Origin: Thoreauomyces humboldtii
Lineage: Eukaryota; Chytridiomycota; Chytridiomycetes; Spizellomycetales; Powellomycetaceae
DNA length: 64,000 bases
Assembly (NCBI GenBank): GCA_027596035.1
Contig: JADGJA010000014.1
Location: 17,683-81,682, forward strand
Direction of reading: 5' to 3'
Shown: in pieces, positions 22,737-34,707 of the stretch
Position numbering within the stretch: position 1 is the first letter of the stretch
How the letters are laid out: the number at the start of each line of letters is the position of its first letter
Made by a program: the position numbers and the translations under genes
The notes under the pieces: model-generated
What the model was told of the DNA's origin: nothing
The model's input: the letters and a program-made list of their open reading frames with translations, nothing else
Database searches by the model: none

Positions 22737-22830
22737 AGCCCGGACATTACATCTGTTGTTTTTCTGCAGATGCATACTATAATACCATGTCTACGGCGCC
22801 GCTTCAGTTACTATCCAGAATAGGTTTCGT

Positions 22831-25219
22831 CTAGGCTTCTATCACGATCTCCGATACCGATTGCAAAATCATGCGGTAAAACCTCTTCCACTCCAGGGGA
22901 TCACCCTGAATGACGCTGATGATAAGCCTGCTTGAAAGCTTAGAGGCAGGCACCGTCAAACCCAGTCAAAATCTTACCTTGCTCTTCCGGAATGCCACGA
23001 GTCGCATATCAGAACCAATGGGCCGGATATGGACCTCTCCGTGCATAGGGCATTTCCGTTTGTCCACGGTCGTGAATGTGATCTGTTACGCGGCGTATGA
23101 ATGACGGTCGGTGGAACCGAGCCCAATTCAATGCCCAACAACTCACCTTGCGGGTAACCGGGTTGGTTTTATGTGGAACAATCAGAGCCTCGAGAGCATT
23201 TTCAAGAGTCTCGCGGATGAACTCCACGGACTCTGCGCTGTAAAAGCGCGTCAGACGGACAGATGGGAAGAGCTCAGCAAACTCGCCTCGATCCGCTTGA
23301 GTCTGCTCAAGGAGGGATGCATCAGAATCTCGACAGGTTCGTCAACAGACAAACGATATTATACTCACCGCGGACTGCGTAGCGGACTCCTGTTCATTGA
23401 CTATGTGCTGCGGTTGCGAAAAGGAAGCGAATCCGGGTCGATCATCCGAGAGCATGTTGCGTCCTTCGTAGGCGTCCGCCCGCATGTCCGTTGGTTGGGA
23501 GTGAGCCAGGCTGCACGATGGTTTTCCTCGAGTGAGTTCCGGTTAGGACGCATGTATGAATCCCCGGGGCTCTTACATTTCCATGGGGCCCGGTCGAATG
23601 TCCTCTGGTTTGTGTCCCATGCTGACGATCATTCTTTCGGCAAGTTTGACGGGATTATTGCACTTTCCTACAATTACGCAGTTCCGTCAGCGAGCGCCGT
23701 TTTAGGCGAGACTTCATCATTATACCATTGGTCAGGAAAGGATTTGGCCTGCATACATGAGAGTAGTTAAGGGTCAGCCTCTCTTGCAGCACAAGGGATC
23801 TGCTACGACTCACCGATTGACCCAAGCGTTGCTTTTGAGGGCTTCCATCGAAAACCTTGCTTGCGGATCAGTGTTAAGTATCCCCATTAGCAACTCTGCT
23901 CGCAAAAAAAGAAAGAGCATGAGAAGATCAGCCGCTCATGCATGGCAGGCAGCCCATGAAACAAATAAGTCCACACCCAGCACATGATTTGGAAGCTCGT
24001 TCCAGGGTGCATACTGCAGTTTCTTCCTGTAATGTGTTACATAGTACACGTACTCTGGGTCGTGCTTGGTGGGCTCTCCCCACGGCGTGTTGCCGGCCAT
24101 CAGAACGAACAAAATGATGCCCGTTGCCCAGATGTCACATCGATCCCCGTCGTATCTCAAACTATGTATCTAATCAAAGTAAGACTCGTGAGGAAGGAGT
24201 TCGACGCCTTCGCCGTTTTTAGAGATACCGTACCTCGGGTGCCTGGAGAGCAACAGACACAAACGGTCAGACGTATAAAGGCAGACTGCAGCCGGAATTG
24301 TCTTCTTACCACATAAGGCGGAGTTCCGCACGGGGTAGTGAGCGTGCGTCTTTGGCCCTTGTACATGAACACGGTGGCAAGACCAAAGTCGCTGATTTTG
24401 AGGTTTCCTTTTTCAGGGGTCAGTGCGAGCGTTCTTGGTTTCACGGACTCATGCCCGCACATACTTACCATCATGGTCCAGGAGAATGTTCTGATCAAGT
24501 TCGAAGCACTCAATCAGTAGCGGCTCGAAATGTCAAAGACCATGATCGCGGGGGGACAGACCTCGGGTTTGAGATCCCGATGTGCCACGCCGCGGGAATG
24601 CAGATGCTCCAGTCCTGCCAGAAGCTGCAGAAAGTACATGTGCGCCAGCTCCTCCTCCACGCCGACGTCAGGTTCTGTGCGAAAGGAAGGATATGCAGGT
24701 CTCCCGTCAGAAACATGGACGCTCCATCCGGGTTGATATCCTTCGTGCGTGCACACACCGATGCGATCAAACAATTCTCCGGCGGCGGCGTAGTCGAGCA
24801 TCATGTACATGTACGCGTCGTCCTCAGCAGCGTTGATCATCCGTATGACGTTCTCATGGCGAACGGCCGAGTGGATTTTGATCTCCTTGTGCAGAGCTGC
24901 GAGGGCCCTGGCTCCCTCCTCTCCCGTCTTTTTCCGAACGAGCTTCACGGCCAAGGTCCGCCGGGATACAGGATCGAATGCGAGCTTCACCCTTTGGAGA
25001 AAGCAGCTTAGCCGTTGTTGAACAGCAGACGAATCGCTTTTCGCATATGATTTGCTCCGCCAAGCTCAGAGCACCAGCTTACTTTCCGTTGGCACCCTCG
25101 CCTGAACGGTTGAAGGTCAGCCTTCAGAGGTCGCGACTCACAGCCTTCACGAGCACTCTACCGATTGTCTCTCCGAGCTCGTAGCCCAGGATTGATTGGG
25201 CGTGGCTCGCTTGGAGCAT
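22831..25219 (-). CDS. CHK1: DNA-damage checkpoint kinase CHK1
   Basis: Fifteen exons (high to low): 25219-25162, 25101-25083, 24991-24759, 24674-24562, 24490-24469, 24407-24310, 24242-24229, 24161-23977, 23895-23814, 23748-23726, 23667-23577, 23510-23369, 23302-23147, 23082-22978, 22905-22831. The total is 471 residues, near human CHK1 (476). Kinase motifs are GEGANGK, AVKLVRKK, GELFDRIEPDVG, HRDLKPE (135-141), LKISDFGLATVF (DFG 155-157), CGTPPYVAPE and DIWATGIILFVLMAGNTPWG. The C-terminal regulatory KA1-like domain contains HIRPIGSDMRLVAFRKSKGD and ends PLEWKRFYRMILQSVSEIVI. CHK1 halts the cycle after replication stress, downstream of ATR/Mec1. The exon coding APE is only 14 nt and two others are 19 and 22 nt, so automated gene callers are likely to break this gene. 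Confidence 0.93.
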
Positions 25220-26687
25220 GGTTTGCTCTGCAAAGCTATGCCTTCTCTATCTCGGAACAGGGACACAGAGAGTCGGTCAACCAAAAGAACAGGGGAAACG
25301 AAAAGGACAGCCGCAGGGAGGCAGGGCAGCAGTCCACACCCAGCAGAGGGGGGAGGAAAAGGAGAGAAAAGTGTGTGTGTCCGAAACTCGCGGACGTCAG
25401 TGACAAACATGAAAGAGCAGGAGACGCGCAGCAACCATTTTTTTCGAACTGCGCGCATCTTGATATGGCGGACGTTGTGAGGTAGATTTAGATGCAAGAC
25501 GGCAGGCACAACGAGAAACCGAGCAAGTGGAGGCAACAATGCAAGTGGCGAGGAAGATGAGTGAAATTGACATGCTGCTGAATGAAAGCTCTGCAAGAGA
25601 TCTGTCTTGTCGTAAGAGATCTCCTATACGAGCTCTCGTGGACCTTGGCAAAACTGTCTGCTAAGCTTCAGAAGCAATAAACCACTCGCTGATATGGTTT
25701 TAGCATTCTGCTTGCACTCGTTTTGCGGCATCTGGAAAGATGCCTGAAGCGCCTTTGTTTAGGCGTTTGCAGTTGTGCGCAGCACGGCTGCCCTAAGGGT
25801 TTCGACAGATGGGCTGTTAGGATAATGATGCCATCTCAAGTCTCGTCGGCTGCGAGCTGCGAGCAGCAGAGTTGCCATATCTATAGTAGGCTCCTCGATT
25901 CGTTCGGTTGAGGAAGACGAGGGGACTGAGCCGTGTCGTTTTCGAGGAAGCCAGGATCGGTGCTAACCTAGTGATGCTGTCTTTTGCAGCGAAGCCTCAG
26001 TGACTGTATACGGTAGGCATCCTTGTGGCAACAACCGGTCATCTACCACATGGCCAGGAGGGATGTCAAGCATGACAGGCAGGTTCGAGTACCGTTAAAG
26101 TCCGAAGAATCTGAGCGCTAAGCACTCATTCTTTTGACCTTGCAGGCTGTCCAAAGTACGTTCTTAACCGCGGGCTTTTGCGGGCTTCTCAAAGAGCGAA
26201 CCCTCATTAACCCTTCGTGCAGCGCTGCAATCGTTCAGGCAAAGAAGATTGGTGCTGATGGTTTTTCTTAGAGGCTCAATGAGTAGATGAACATTGGTCG
26301 GATAGGCTTCCTAGCTACGTATGATCCTGCCGAGTTTAGTTCAATTGCACGAGGTATCTGGATTGGCAAGGCTATGATCACCTTTCTGTGACTCAGCGTT
26401 AGCCAGGAGAATGGTTTTTCATATTGCGGATAAGTTTTTGCATGTACAACGTACACGGTAAGGCAATGTGGACGTCCAATCGAGTTTGTGTATCGTGTCC
26501 GAGAGGCCAGATCAGCCACCGGCCCGCAGTGACTCCGACAAGTGCCTACGGTTGCCCTTCGACTGCATCTTCCGCTACATCAGCATCTTCCAACCCAAAT
26601 ACCAGCAGAAGTCCTCAGTCTTTACCTCTCCTGCTATCCAGAGGGTGCCCTCTTCCGTCTTTCCGTGTGCCAATATCGAAAGTTACG
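25220..26687. other. 1.5-kb gap between CHK1 and a zinc-finger gene; no gene recognised
   Basis: The first ~100 bp are the CHK1 upstream region. The remainder has only short open frames on both strands with no family resemblance. I found no tRNA cloverleaf; a T-loop-like string near 26080 lacks pairing arms. The zinc-finger gene could start farther upstream (in-frame ATG at 26468). Confidence 0.45.
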
Positions 26688-28772
26688 ATGCCTGCTGCAA
26701 GACCGGTCAGCGGACATGTCTGCAAGCTTTGCGAATTCCTCTGTCCTTCACAACAAGCACTCAGCCGTCACACGGAGAACCTTTGCGAAAGCACTATTGT
26801 CTCAAGACAATGTAAGGAATGCAAGCGTGTCTTCAAATCCCGACCTGCCGTGATCAGTTGCACCCACGAACTTGAAAACTGTAAGTCGGTGTTGCCAAGT
26901 CCTGTGCCCTTAACCTAGCCAGGACCTTACCTCATGCGCTTAGATGACGAAGAGGGTTATATTCCATGCCCTGTGCGTACCTGTGATGGAGGGTCCTACT
27001 CTGAGAAGGGCTACTTTGCTCATTTCAAGGAGGAGCACGGGAGACCAGCACCTGAAGCACCTGTGCCGAAACCGATCGTCCGCCCGCCGCACTCTCCGTA
27101 TACGCCCCGTTCGGCTGTGAAGAAACCATACTCTTACCAGACCCCAGTCCCTCCAGTCGCGACACCTCGAAGCGCGCAAAGGCAGCAGCAGCGAAGAATG
27201 CCTTCGCAACACATCTCACCGGCAGCAGCCCCGGAAACCCCGTTTGAAATTCACCATGCAGAGGGGCCCCCTGAGATCACGGTGGCACCGGTGCCAACCG
27301 AATACACCTTTCCGCAGCGTCGTATTCTCACTGTTCAGTCTCAAGGATTTCAGTACATCCTGACGGTGTCATTTGACCTTGACCTGTGAGTTCGAGACGA
27401 CAGACGGCAAGGCTCCCGGAATCATTTAACGAGAAAGCATTACTAGGAACTCGCCAGATGTCTGTGCCATGGCGGCAAAGATCAGACAAGATCCCAAAAT
27501 CAATGCGGATTTTCAGGAAGCGGTGCAAGCTGTCATCACGAAGTTTGTGAATGGGGATGATCACGATAGCAACGGAGTCTTTTCTGGCGGAAATAATGGA
27601 TACGCTGTACATTACGGTATGCGTCGACGCATTCGGACTGGGTAGTTTGGGGGCCCGCCTTTGAACGTCACTCATTTCGGGCTCATTCACAGCTCGAAGA
27701 CCCTGGTCAAAGTGCGAAAGAATTCTTTACAGCCATAAGGGCCTGAATGACCTGATACCCTCCGGCGGACAGATTGAATTTACGCTGAAGATAACTCCTG
27801 GTTCCCGATCATCTGTGTCAGCTAGCACGGAGCCAACATTTGATCAGCAGATGGACATCCTTGACCACGAACCTTCTCCCAACCTGTAAGGAACTGCTAG
27901 CAAGCTCCTTTCTTGTGGCGTGCATCTAACCAAAACTTTTGTGCAGTCTTGAAGAGCCTTCGAATCAAGACGTACCCGAGGTAGAAACTCCCGTGGACTG
28001 GTCTGGGATACTACCAGTGGAGGACAGCTACGCGGAGCAACTTTTACCTGCCTCCTCACCAGCGCCAGCGTCTCTCGAGTAAGGCCTCTTTGATGTGTTT
28101 CGCCACGGAAAGCTCGAATTGATGCGCTTTGTTTTCTTTCAGAGCGCTTGCGTCCACAAATTCCGAGTGAGTTAAGCGATTCCAGAATTAAAGGCTTGCC
28201 CAGGAATACTCATTTCTTCCCTCATAAGGTTCGATGTTCCTCTCATCTGCAGCCCGCTTCAAAAAGCACCACCTGCACAAGCTTCTTCAGTCTCTCCTGC
28301 TCGAGCCTCACCTATGCTCTCCGCAAAATCAGAACCTCACGACGCTCCCCTTGAACCACTTTACCCATCTCTAGAACCGCTGTATCCCACAAACCTCTTG
28401 GACACCCCAGCGCGCGCGTCACGCTCTCCCCGGAAACGAAAACACAGCCCGAACCTGACCGTTACGTTGCCGTCGTCGAGGATAGTGGAATCGCCGCTTC
28501 GGAAACGACCACGCTTCTTAGGTGGCGCTCCCACTTTGGAAAGTCCATCGTCTTCCCTCTCGAGCGGTCGTCTATCGGAGGATGATCGGAACGCCATAGT
28601 GGAAGCCTGTCAGAACGTCCCGGCGTCACCCCTGCCGTTTTCGCCTACCCATTTCACCATCAACAAAACGTTTGTGGTGCAGCAGAGTCTTCGAGAGGGC
28701 TTGATGAGGTTTGTGAGATGCATCTCCAAACCAATTGCATGGAACGCTGATTCAGTCTACATTCGTCCGTAG
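26688..28772 (+). CDS. Unknown zinc-finger protein (three CCHC/C2H2-like fingers plus disordered tail)
   Basis: Seven exons: 26688-26880, 26944-27385, 27447-27616, 27693-27885, 27947-28078, 28143-28166, 28229-28772; the frame closes at 565 residues. Near the N-terminus are tandem Cys/His motifs: CKLCEFLCPSQQALSRHTEN followed by Cys; CKECKRVFKSRPAVISCTH; and PCPVRTCDGGSYSEKGYFAH followed by FKEEH. The third fits a C2H2 finger. A Pro-rich linker (~110-185) leads to a region that looks folded (VCAMAAKIRQDPKINADFQE, ARRPWSKCERILYSHKGLN, GQIEFTLKITPG). The C-terminus is Ser/Pro-rich with basic patches SPRKRKHS and PLRKRPRFL resembling nuclear localisation signals. I infer a nuclear nucleic-acid-binding protein. 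No family name can be given. The sixth exon is only 24 nt. The start may lie upstream of 26688. Confidence 0.6.
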
Positions 28773-29027
28773 CTCGGTGATCACGCCAATCAAGCGGGCC
28801 TTGTTTGGAATTTGAGCAGAGCCCCCTTAGCATTCAAACGAACATACTCCAACCATACCCAGGTTCAGAAGCATTGGATGAGTCAACTGCATGTGTTTGT
28901 TAGCGCAGCCTCGGCGCATCCAACGTAGCGCCATAATATGATTCTTATACCGTTCGTTTTCTATCGGGCGAGGTATAGTTCTGTACTGCCGCGTGCTACT
29001 TGGATTGCTGCAGAACTATATACCAAG

Positions 29028-30726
29028 TCACTTTTTACCGCTTCCCGGGGGAGGTCCGATGATGATACCGTCCTCCTGCTGAGATGTAGTCGCCCGTTCC
29101 GCCAAACCGCTCTCGAGGTCTTTGAAGGATACTTCGCCCGACCCTCTTGGCAAGGGCTGTACAAAGTTTGTCAGGGAAGGCAGTCTTCGTGCGCGTTACC
29201 AGCGACCATGCTCACCTTGGGCTGAGAGGGATCTGGCTTCCATCCGATCTATTTGCATCACCAGGCTTTAGTCGCACAGACCTCTGCTTTGTTTCCAAGG
29301 TATGAATTTTACGCTTACCATGTATATGATTTGGAACGTCGCAGGTATACTGCCATCCTCCGTTGCGTATATCTCTGCGCGGATTCAGTCAAGCGTACAC
29401 CAATCAAACGTGAAGGTGACTAAATTGCCTCACCCTTATAGGCAGCTGCAGCAGCTAGTAGGACGTCTTTCGACAAGAAAGGTTTCCTGGAAAACTATTA
29501 TTGAGCGACCCGCACAAACGAGCAACCGCTATGCAGTCCCCTGGAAAACGTACCGTGCTGCTACAGCATTGTTCTCGCCCATCGCGCGCAGGTCATCCAT
29601 GAGTTCAAACATGGATGGGTAACCAACGTTGATCTCGTCCACGTCCACTGCAAATCGAATCAACGTAAGCTGGGGCTCGTTTATGCCAATAAAGCGCAGC
29701 GTGAAGTACCAGTGATGAGGTTAAAGCCAGCGCGCTGCAGTAGGCTTGCCACATCCTTGATTTCTGCGCCATGTCAGTACAAGGGGTCTCATCATGTCGA
29801 TGCCCAATTCACGTACCGGTCATGGGACTGACGTGAGGTGAAACCCCTCCCTCTCTGTCGATCTCTGCCAGTTGGAGAGCAGTTCTACCGTCAGGATCGC
29901 GTCAGTTGGGATTTCATTTAGTGGAAACATGTCCACGTTCGACGCACCGAAGCTCGTAAAGAGTTTCGCCGCCGAACATGGCGCCGATGAAGAGCCCATC
30001 GGGCTTGAGAGCTCGCTGAGCTTGTATCAGGGTTCCAGGAATGTCGTTCACCCAGTGTAAGCTGAGACTGCTGATGATGGCATCGACGCTATTTGCTTCG
30101 AACGGCAGAACTTCTTCATCGCCGACCATTCGCTCGACAGGGACTGATGTTGCCACCAACGTCAGATGCATTACAAGAGGTCAGATGCGGCGACGCTCGA
30201 TCGTACCTTCGTATGTCTTGTCTTGATCCCGATACAGCATCTTTTCTGAAGCACAGTCAGCCTGCCGCGCCTGGATTTTCCGCCCCCTCCGGACTTCCGA
30301 TCCGAACCTGACATGTCGTACATGACAAGCTTGTTCAGCATGTCCTTATCCACACATTTCGCTATGTGACCCGCACCCGCACCCATCTCCACTATCGTCG
30401 AGAACCGCCGCTTGATGTCCTGGATTGGAAAACGTCAGGAACCTCGTCGAGGTTCGAGGAAAGAAATTGCGGCTACGAACCAGCAAGCGGTCGACCAGTC
30501 GCTCCGCAACTTCATCCTTGAGATAGTCCACGTCCCGACTCCCGGGTTGAAGAGCTGCCCGATCGCGTTGCCGCCTTTTGGCTTGCCGGTTGAAGATGTG
30601 TTGTGTTGGCGGAACGCTGGAGGACGTTGCAAAGCGCGTAGAGTTGAGGGAAAGAGGAAAAGAACTGCAACTAGTCCATACGGGGGCGGCCCGCCGTAAG
30701 GCTGCAAGGCGTAAGCAAGGTCCCAT
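29028..30726 (-). CDS. NDUFAF5: NDUFAF5-type methyltransferase/hydroxylase, complex I assembly factor
   Basis: Eleven exons (high to low): 30726-30481, 30419-30308, 30245-30207, 30143-29948, 29884-29817, 29763-29710, 29647-29554, 29486-29434, 29374-29319, 29248-29216, 29156-29028; 359 residues. A basic presequence ([19 protein letters not shown]) targets mitochondria. The SAM-binding Rossmann motif reads [17 protein letters not shown]. The family-diagnostic segment is [52 protein letters not shown], and [20 protein letters not shown] followed by [15 protein letters not shown]5 modifies an arginine of the NDUFS7 subunit during complex I assembly, which implies the organism retains respiratory complex I. 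Divergent from STK16, 218 bp apart. Confidence 0.93.
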
Positions 30727-30944
30727 TGTTGCGTGCTGTTGCTCGTTTGCAGCTTCTACGTTTGTCAAAGTATAAGGGGATTCCCTGCACGATCGGCAAT
30801 TTGGCATGGAGGAGGCAGAGGGGGAAGAAACTCGACAGCCACTACTGTTTGCGGGTGTCTCGTCGCTCTCTCTCTCGCTTCGACTCTTCGTGTCATGCCC
30901 TCCTCGCTAAAACCGCAAACACATTGTACGCGAAGCGACTTCCA

Positions 30945-32173
30945 ATGAACTCGTTACCGACCCGCATTGGCTCCTCAGGTCGTCACGACTCTGCGCAAAC
31001 TAGTGGTCTGCTCGCCCGAGTCCTTCAGCTCTTCTCGTATCTCGCCCATCTGGTCGGAATCTTCATGGACGGGCTCGCGTCTCTGTTCTCTCGGTTTCGA
31101 CCGAGTCCGACCCTCGTCCTGAAGAACCGTCGCCTTTCCATCATAAAGTCCTTGGGTGAAGGAGGTTTCAGCTTTGTCTATCTTGTGCGAGACGCCAGTG
31201 ACGGCGCTACGTATGCGTTGAAGCGTGTCCGGCTGCAGCTGCCGGAGCACGAGGAACGGTTCAAGGCAGAGGTGGCCGCGCACCGGGCTGTCAAGAGTCC
31301 GTATGTGGTTCCCATGGTGGATGAAGAGCTGGTAAAGGATGGGAAGGGCGCGGCGGTCGAGGGGCTTTTGCTTCTGCCGTTTTTTGAGCGGGGTACGGTA
31401 CGTTTCGTCACTGGTCTTTCGCGCCGAATGCACATGCGCTGACCATCGCAACGTACAGGTGCAAGATCTGATTGATCGAACGACCCCTACCGATTTCGTC
31501 CCCCTTGCTCGCATTCTAAGGCTGGCCATAGATGTGTGCTCTGGACTGAAGGCTTTCCAGTATGATGCACTGCCAACCCATTCAATTTGCCGAACATGCC
31601 CGCTGAACTATTTCCTTTCATAGCTCGCATGACCCTGCCCTCGCCTTTCGCGATCTGAAGCCTGCCAATATTTTGATCAACACTGAGGGGCAGGGCGTGC
31701 TGATGGACCTGGGTTCCGTGGCACCGGCGAGAGTGACTCTCACCTCGCGCCGAGAAGCCCTGGCGCTGCAAGAGCTGTGCGCCGAGACGGCAACTGCCCC
31801 GTTTCGTGCGCCCGAGCTGTTCGATCCACCATCGAGTGGCGTCGTCGATGAACGAACGGACGTGTGGGCGCTGGGCTGCACCATCTATGCCATGGCATAC
31901 CGGATGTCTCCATGTAAGCTCGGACGTGGGCATTGGACAGGTATCACATAATGTAGCTGACCTGCGTCTTGACCCACAGTTGACGGTACAACCACAGCCA
32001 CGATGAGTGGACGTGTTTCCTTTCCCTCGCGAGACCCGTACGGCCCAGCTTTCCGTCAACTCATCGAGTCTGCGCTGGCTACCGATTACGGGAGACGACC
32101 TACCGTGATGGACATACAAGAACGGTGTCGGGTCATGTTGCAGGGAGCGGACGGTGGAGATGGACAGGTGTGA
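30945..32173 (+). CDS. STK16: STK16/MPSK1-type (NAK family) protein kinase
   Basis: Exons 30945-31397, 31459-31559, 31624-31913 and 31980-32173 give 345 residues. Kinase motifs are LGEGGFSFVYLVRD (Gly loop), YALKRV (Lys), FRDLKPANILIN (catalytic loop), LMDLGS in place of DFG, as is normal for STK16, APFRAPELFD, and DVWALGCTIYAMAYRMSPFD. STK16/Env7 kinases act at Golgi and vacuole membranes. The animal protein is anchored by N-terminal myristoyl and palmitoyl groups. Here the N-terminus (MNSLPTRIG) lacks Gly2 and Cys; instead residues ~20-50 (LLARVLQLFSYLAHLVGIF) form a hydrophobic or amphipathic stretch that could replace the lipid anchor. The ATG at 30945 is the first good start in frame. 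Confidence 0.9.
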
Positions 32174-32421
32174 CAGAGCGATGTACAACTTAGACCGAGC
32201 AAATCACATACCATATCTCAGCATCCTTCCGTTCGAGGCTGAAGTCTGGACGTTTGATGAGGCAGCAATTTGAGGCTTGGAGGCTCGTGAGAACCGAGAA
32301 GGCGAGAAGGGGTGAGAGCTTTCGACAGAGACGCGACGGGTGCCTTTCCTCGCACCCTTCTCTCTGCTCTTCCCATTTTCCCATCCTGTGCTTTTTCCCC
32401 ACCGACCACCACGGGGTCTTG

Positions 32422-32452
<31 letters not shown>

Positions 32453-32545
32453 TCCCCCCGTCGGCCCAGGAAAGCCACCCATCCATCGGCATCGTCGACA
32501 CATCGCATCCCACCTACGCCAACAACCAACGACTAGGTCGCCGAT
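32174..32545. promoter_or_regulatory. Upstream region of NOP58 with (CATC)n microsatellite
   Basis: Six tandem CATC units plus degenerate copies lie at about 32422-32452, embedded in C/T-rich sequence (about 32340-32520), typical of a highly expressed fungal gene's promoter and 5' UTR. The CT-rich strand runs toward the NOP58 start. No gene is seen. Confidence 0.5.
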
Positions 32546-34253
32546 ATGCTCGTACTTTTCGAGACCCCCGCGGGTTATGCCCTCTTTAAGCTGGTGGACG
32601 ACGGGAAAATGGAGACTCCCGACGACCTTTACAAGGACTTTGAGACTGCCGACCAGGCAAACAAGACGGTGAAGCTGAAGGCATTCTCAAAGTTTGAGAA
32701 CACCACCGATGCTTTGTCGGCTGTCACCGCCCTGGTGGAGGGAAAGATGTCGAAGAACTTGAAGAAGTTCCTGGTCGACGAACTGAACGAGAAGGACCTC
32801 AAGGAGAAGCTTGCTGTCGGAGACTCTAAGCTCGGTGAGTTCTGGGGAAGAGCTTAAGTCAGAGGGGCTCGAGAAAGACAAAAAAAAACGGACCGGCCGA
32901 AACATGAACGGATTCCTTACATTCCTCGGTCAACAGGCAGCGCTATCGCTAGCAAGCTTGGCATCAGCGTTGTGTCCGATGCCGCCGTGAACGAGCTTAT
33001 GCGCGGCATCCGGTTCCAGCTTTCCTCGCTCATCTCCGGTCTTCCGCAATCCGACATGAACGCGATGGTTCTTGGTCTGTCACACTCCCTGTCCCGATAC
33101 AAGCTGAAGTTCTCACCCGACAAGGTCGACACTATGATCATTCAGGCCATCGCACTGCTTGACGATCTGGACAAAGAGCTCAACACCTACGCCATGCGTG
33201 TGAAGGAGTGGTACGGATGGCATTTCCCGGAAATGGGAAAGATCATTGTGGACAACCTCGCATACTCGCGAGTGATCAAGGTCATGGGCTTCCGCAGCAA
33301 CGCGGAGGAGACCGACCTGTCTACTGTCCTTCCTGAGGAGCTTGAGTCGGAGCTGAAGGAAGCCGCGAAGATTTCCATGGGAACTGAGATCAGCGACGAG
33401 GATATCGAGAATATCACCTACCTGTGTGACCAGATTATCTCGATCACCGAGTACCGCACCCAGCTGTACGAGTACTTGAAGAACCGCATGGCCGCAATTG
33501 CGCCCAACCTCACGTGCCTTGTAGGAGAGCTCGTCGGCGCCCGTCTCATCGCACACGCTGGATCTCTGCTCAACCTTGCCAAGCAGCCCGCTTCCACGGT
33601 CCAGATTCTCGGTGCCGAGAAGGCTCTGTTCCGCGCGCTGAAGTCCAAACACGATACCCCCAAGTACGGACTCATCTACCACGCCTCCCTCGTTGGTCAG
33701 GCTGGTCCTAAGATCAAGGGAAAGATTGCCCGTGTTGTCGCGACGAAGGCCGCCCTCTCCATCCGTTGTGATGCCCTCGGTGACACCGACACTCCCAACG
33801 TAGGAATCCAGGCGCGCGCCAAGATCGAGGCCCGCCTGCGACAATTGGAAGGAAAGGCTGTCCGGTCTGTGAACTCTTCGGCTGCCAAGGGCAAGCCAGC
33901 GCAGAAGAAGTACGAGTTCACCGCCGGTGCCTCCTACAACGCTTCATCCGACGCTGTCGTCGAGCCAACGCCTTCTAAGAAGCGCAAGGCCACAGCCACG
34001 GAGGACGAGGCGGAAACGCCAGCTCCCGTTGAAAAGAAGGCTAAGAAGGAGAAGAAGGAGAAGAAGGCGGACAAGGAGGAGGTTGCTGAGACCAAGGAGG
34101 AGAAGAAGGCACGAAAAGCCGCCAAGAAATCCGCCGAGGCATCAGGTACGTCTCGTCTAGTTGATTTCCCCGATTGAAAGCTGCGCTAACACATGTATGT
34201 TTACAGAATCTGGAGAGCCAGTAAAGAAGAAGAAGAAGTCGAAGGCCGAGTAA
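32546..34253 (+). CDS. NOP58: Box C/D snoRNP core protein NOP58
   Basis: Exons 32546-32834, 32937-34145 and 34207-34253 give 514 residues. The N-terminus [20 protein letters not shown] is typical of Nop58, followed by the coiled-coil NOSIC region ([20 protein letters not shown]) and the Nop domain with its signature [40 protein letters not shown] lies at the fibrillarin-facing end. The C-terminus carries the expected Lys/Glu-rich KKE/KKD tail. NOP58 binds snoRNA and positions fibrillarin for 2'-O-methylation of rRNA in the nucleolus. Strong preference for C-ending codons suggests high expression. The 102-nt first intron lacks clear C and D boxes, so I do not call an intronic snoRNA. Confidence 0.96.
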
Positions 34254-34707
34254 GCCTTTGGTCCTCTTTCCATGCATCACCCCCATCGCAATTCATCTCC
34301 AGCGCGGGCGAGACAGTCCGTTTGCACTCTTGATCTGTGTCTTTTGCACAAGCGCCCATCCTCACTAGCCCTGTATATATTATTATTATCGATCTTTCAC
34401 TTCAGTATGGATGCTTTCTATGGGAACATTCAGGGGTGTTCACTTCCTGGCTCGTACTGGCACTCTTTCTCAACTGAACATCAAGAAAATCTTGCGGTTT
34501 GGCAAGAAAGGTCAGCGTACCCCTGATATGACCTTGCTTTGAGCCTTCTCCATGGCCGATCTGTGTTTGAGAGAGGGAGGCACTCACTCTTTGAGGGCGA
34601 GACAGCGAAAGTGATTATCATCAACCACTGCGCCACTCACCGACGACGATTGCATCTATGATACATCGCACGAGTTGCACTCTCTGAAGGATCATCGTCA
34701 CTGGGCC
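34254..34707. other. Intergenic, NOP58 3' region and PGS1 upstream region
   Basis: No gene recognised; an AT-rich stretch around 34374-34396 is likely part of the NOP58 3' UTR. Confidence 0.45.

Noticed and set aside
26060..26110. T-loop-like GGTTCGAGT string suggesting a tRNA
   Set aside because: The T-stem pairs for only three bases and no acceptor or anticodon arm can be drawn.
32204..32529. Overlapping minus-strand frames rich in Met-Asp-Gly-Trp repeats
   Set aside because: They are translations of the (CATC)n microsatellite upstream of NOP58.
32835..32936. Possible box C/D snoRNA in the first NOP58 intron
   Set aside because: No convincing C box (RTGATGA) and D box pair is present; the intron contains an A-run and is only 102 nt.
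33113..33844. 243-codon minus-strand frame inside NOP58
   Set aside because: Antisense shadow of a strongly codon-biased gene.
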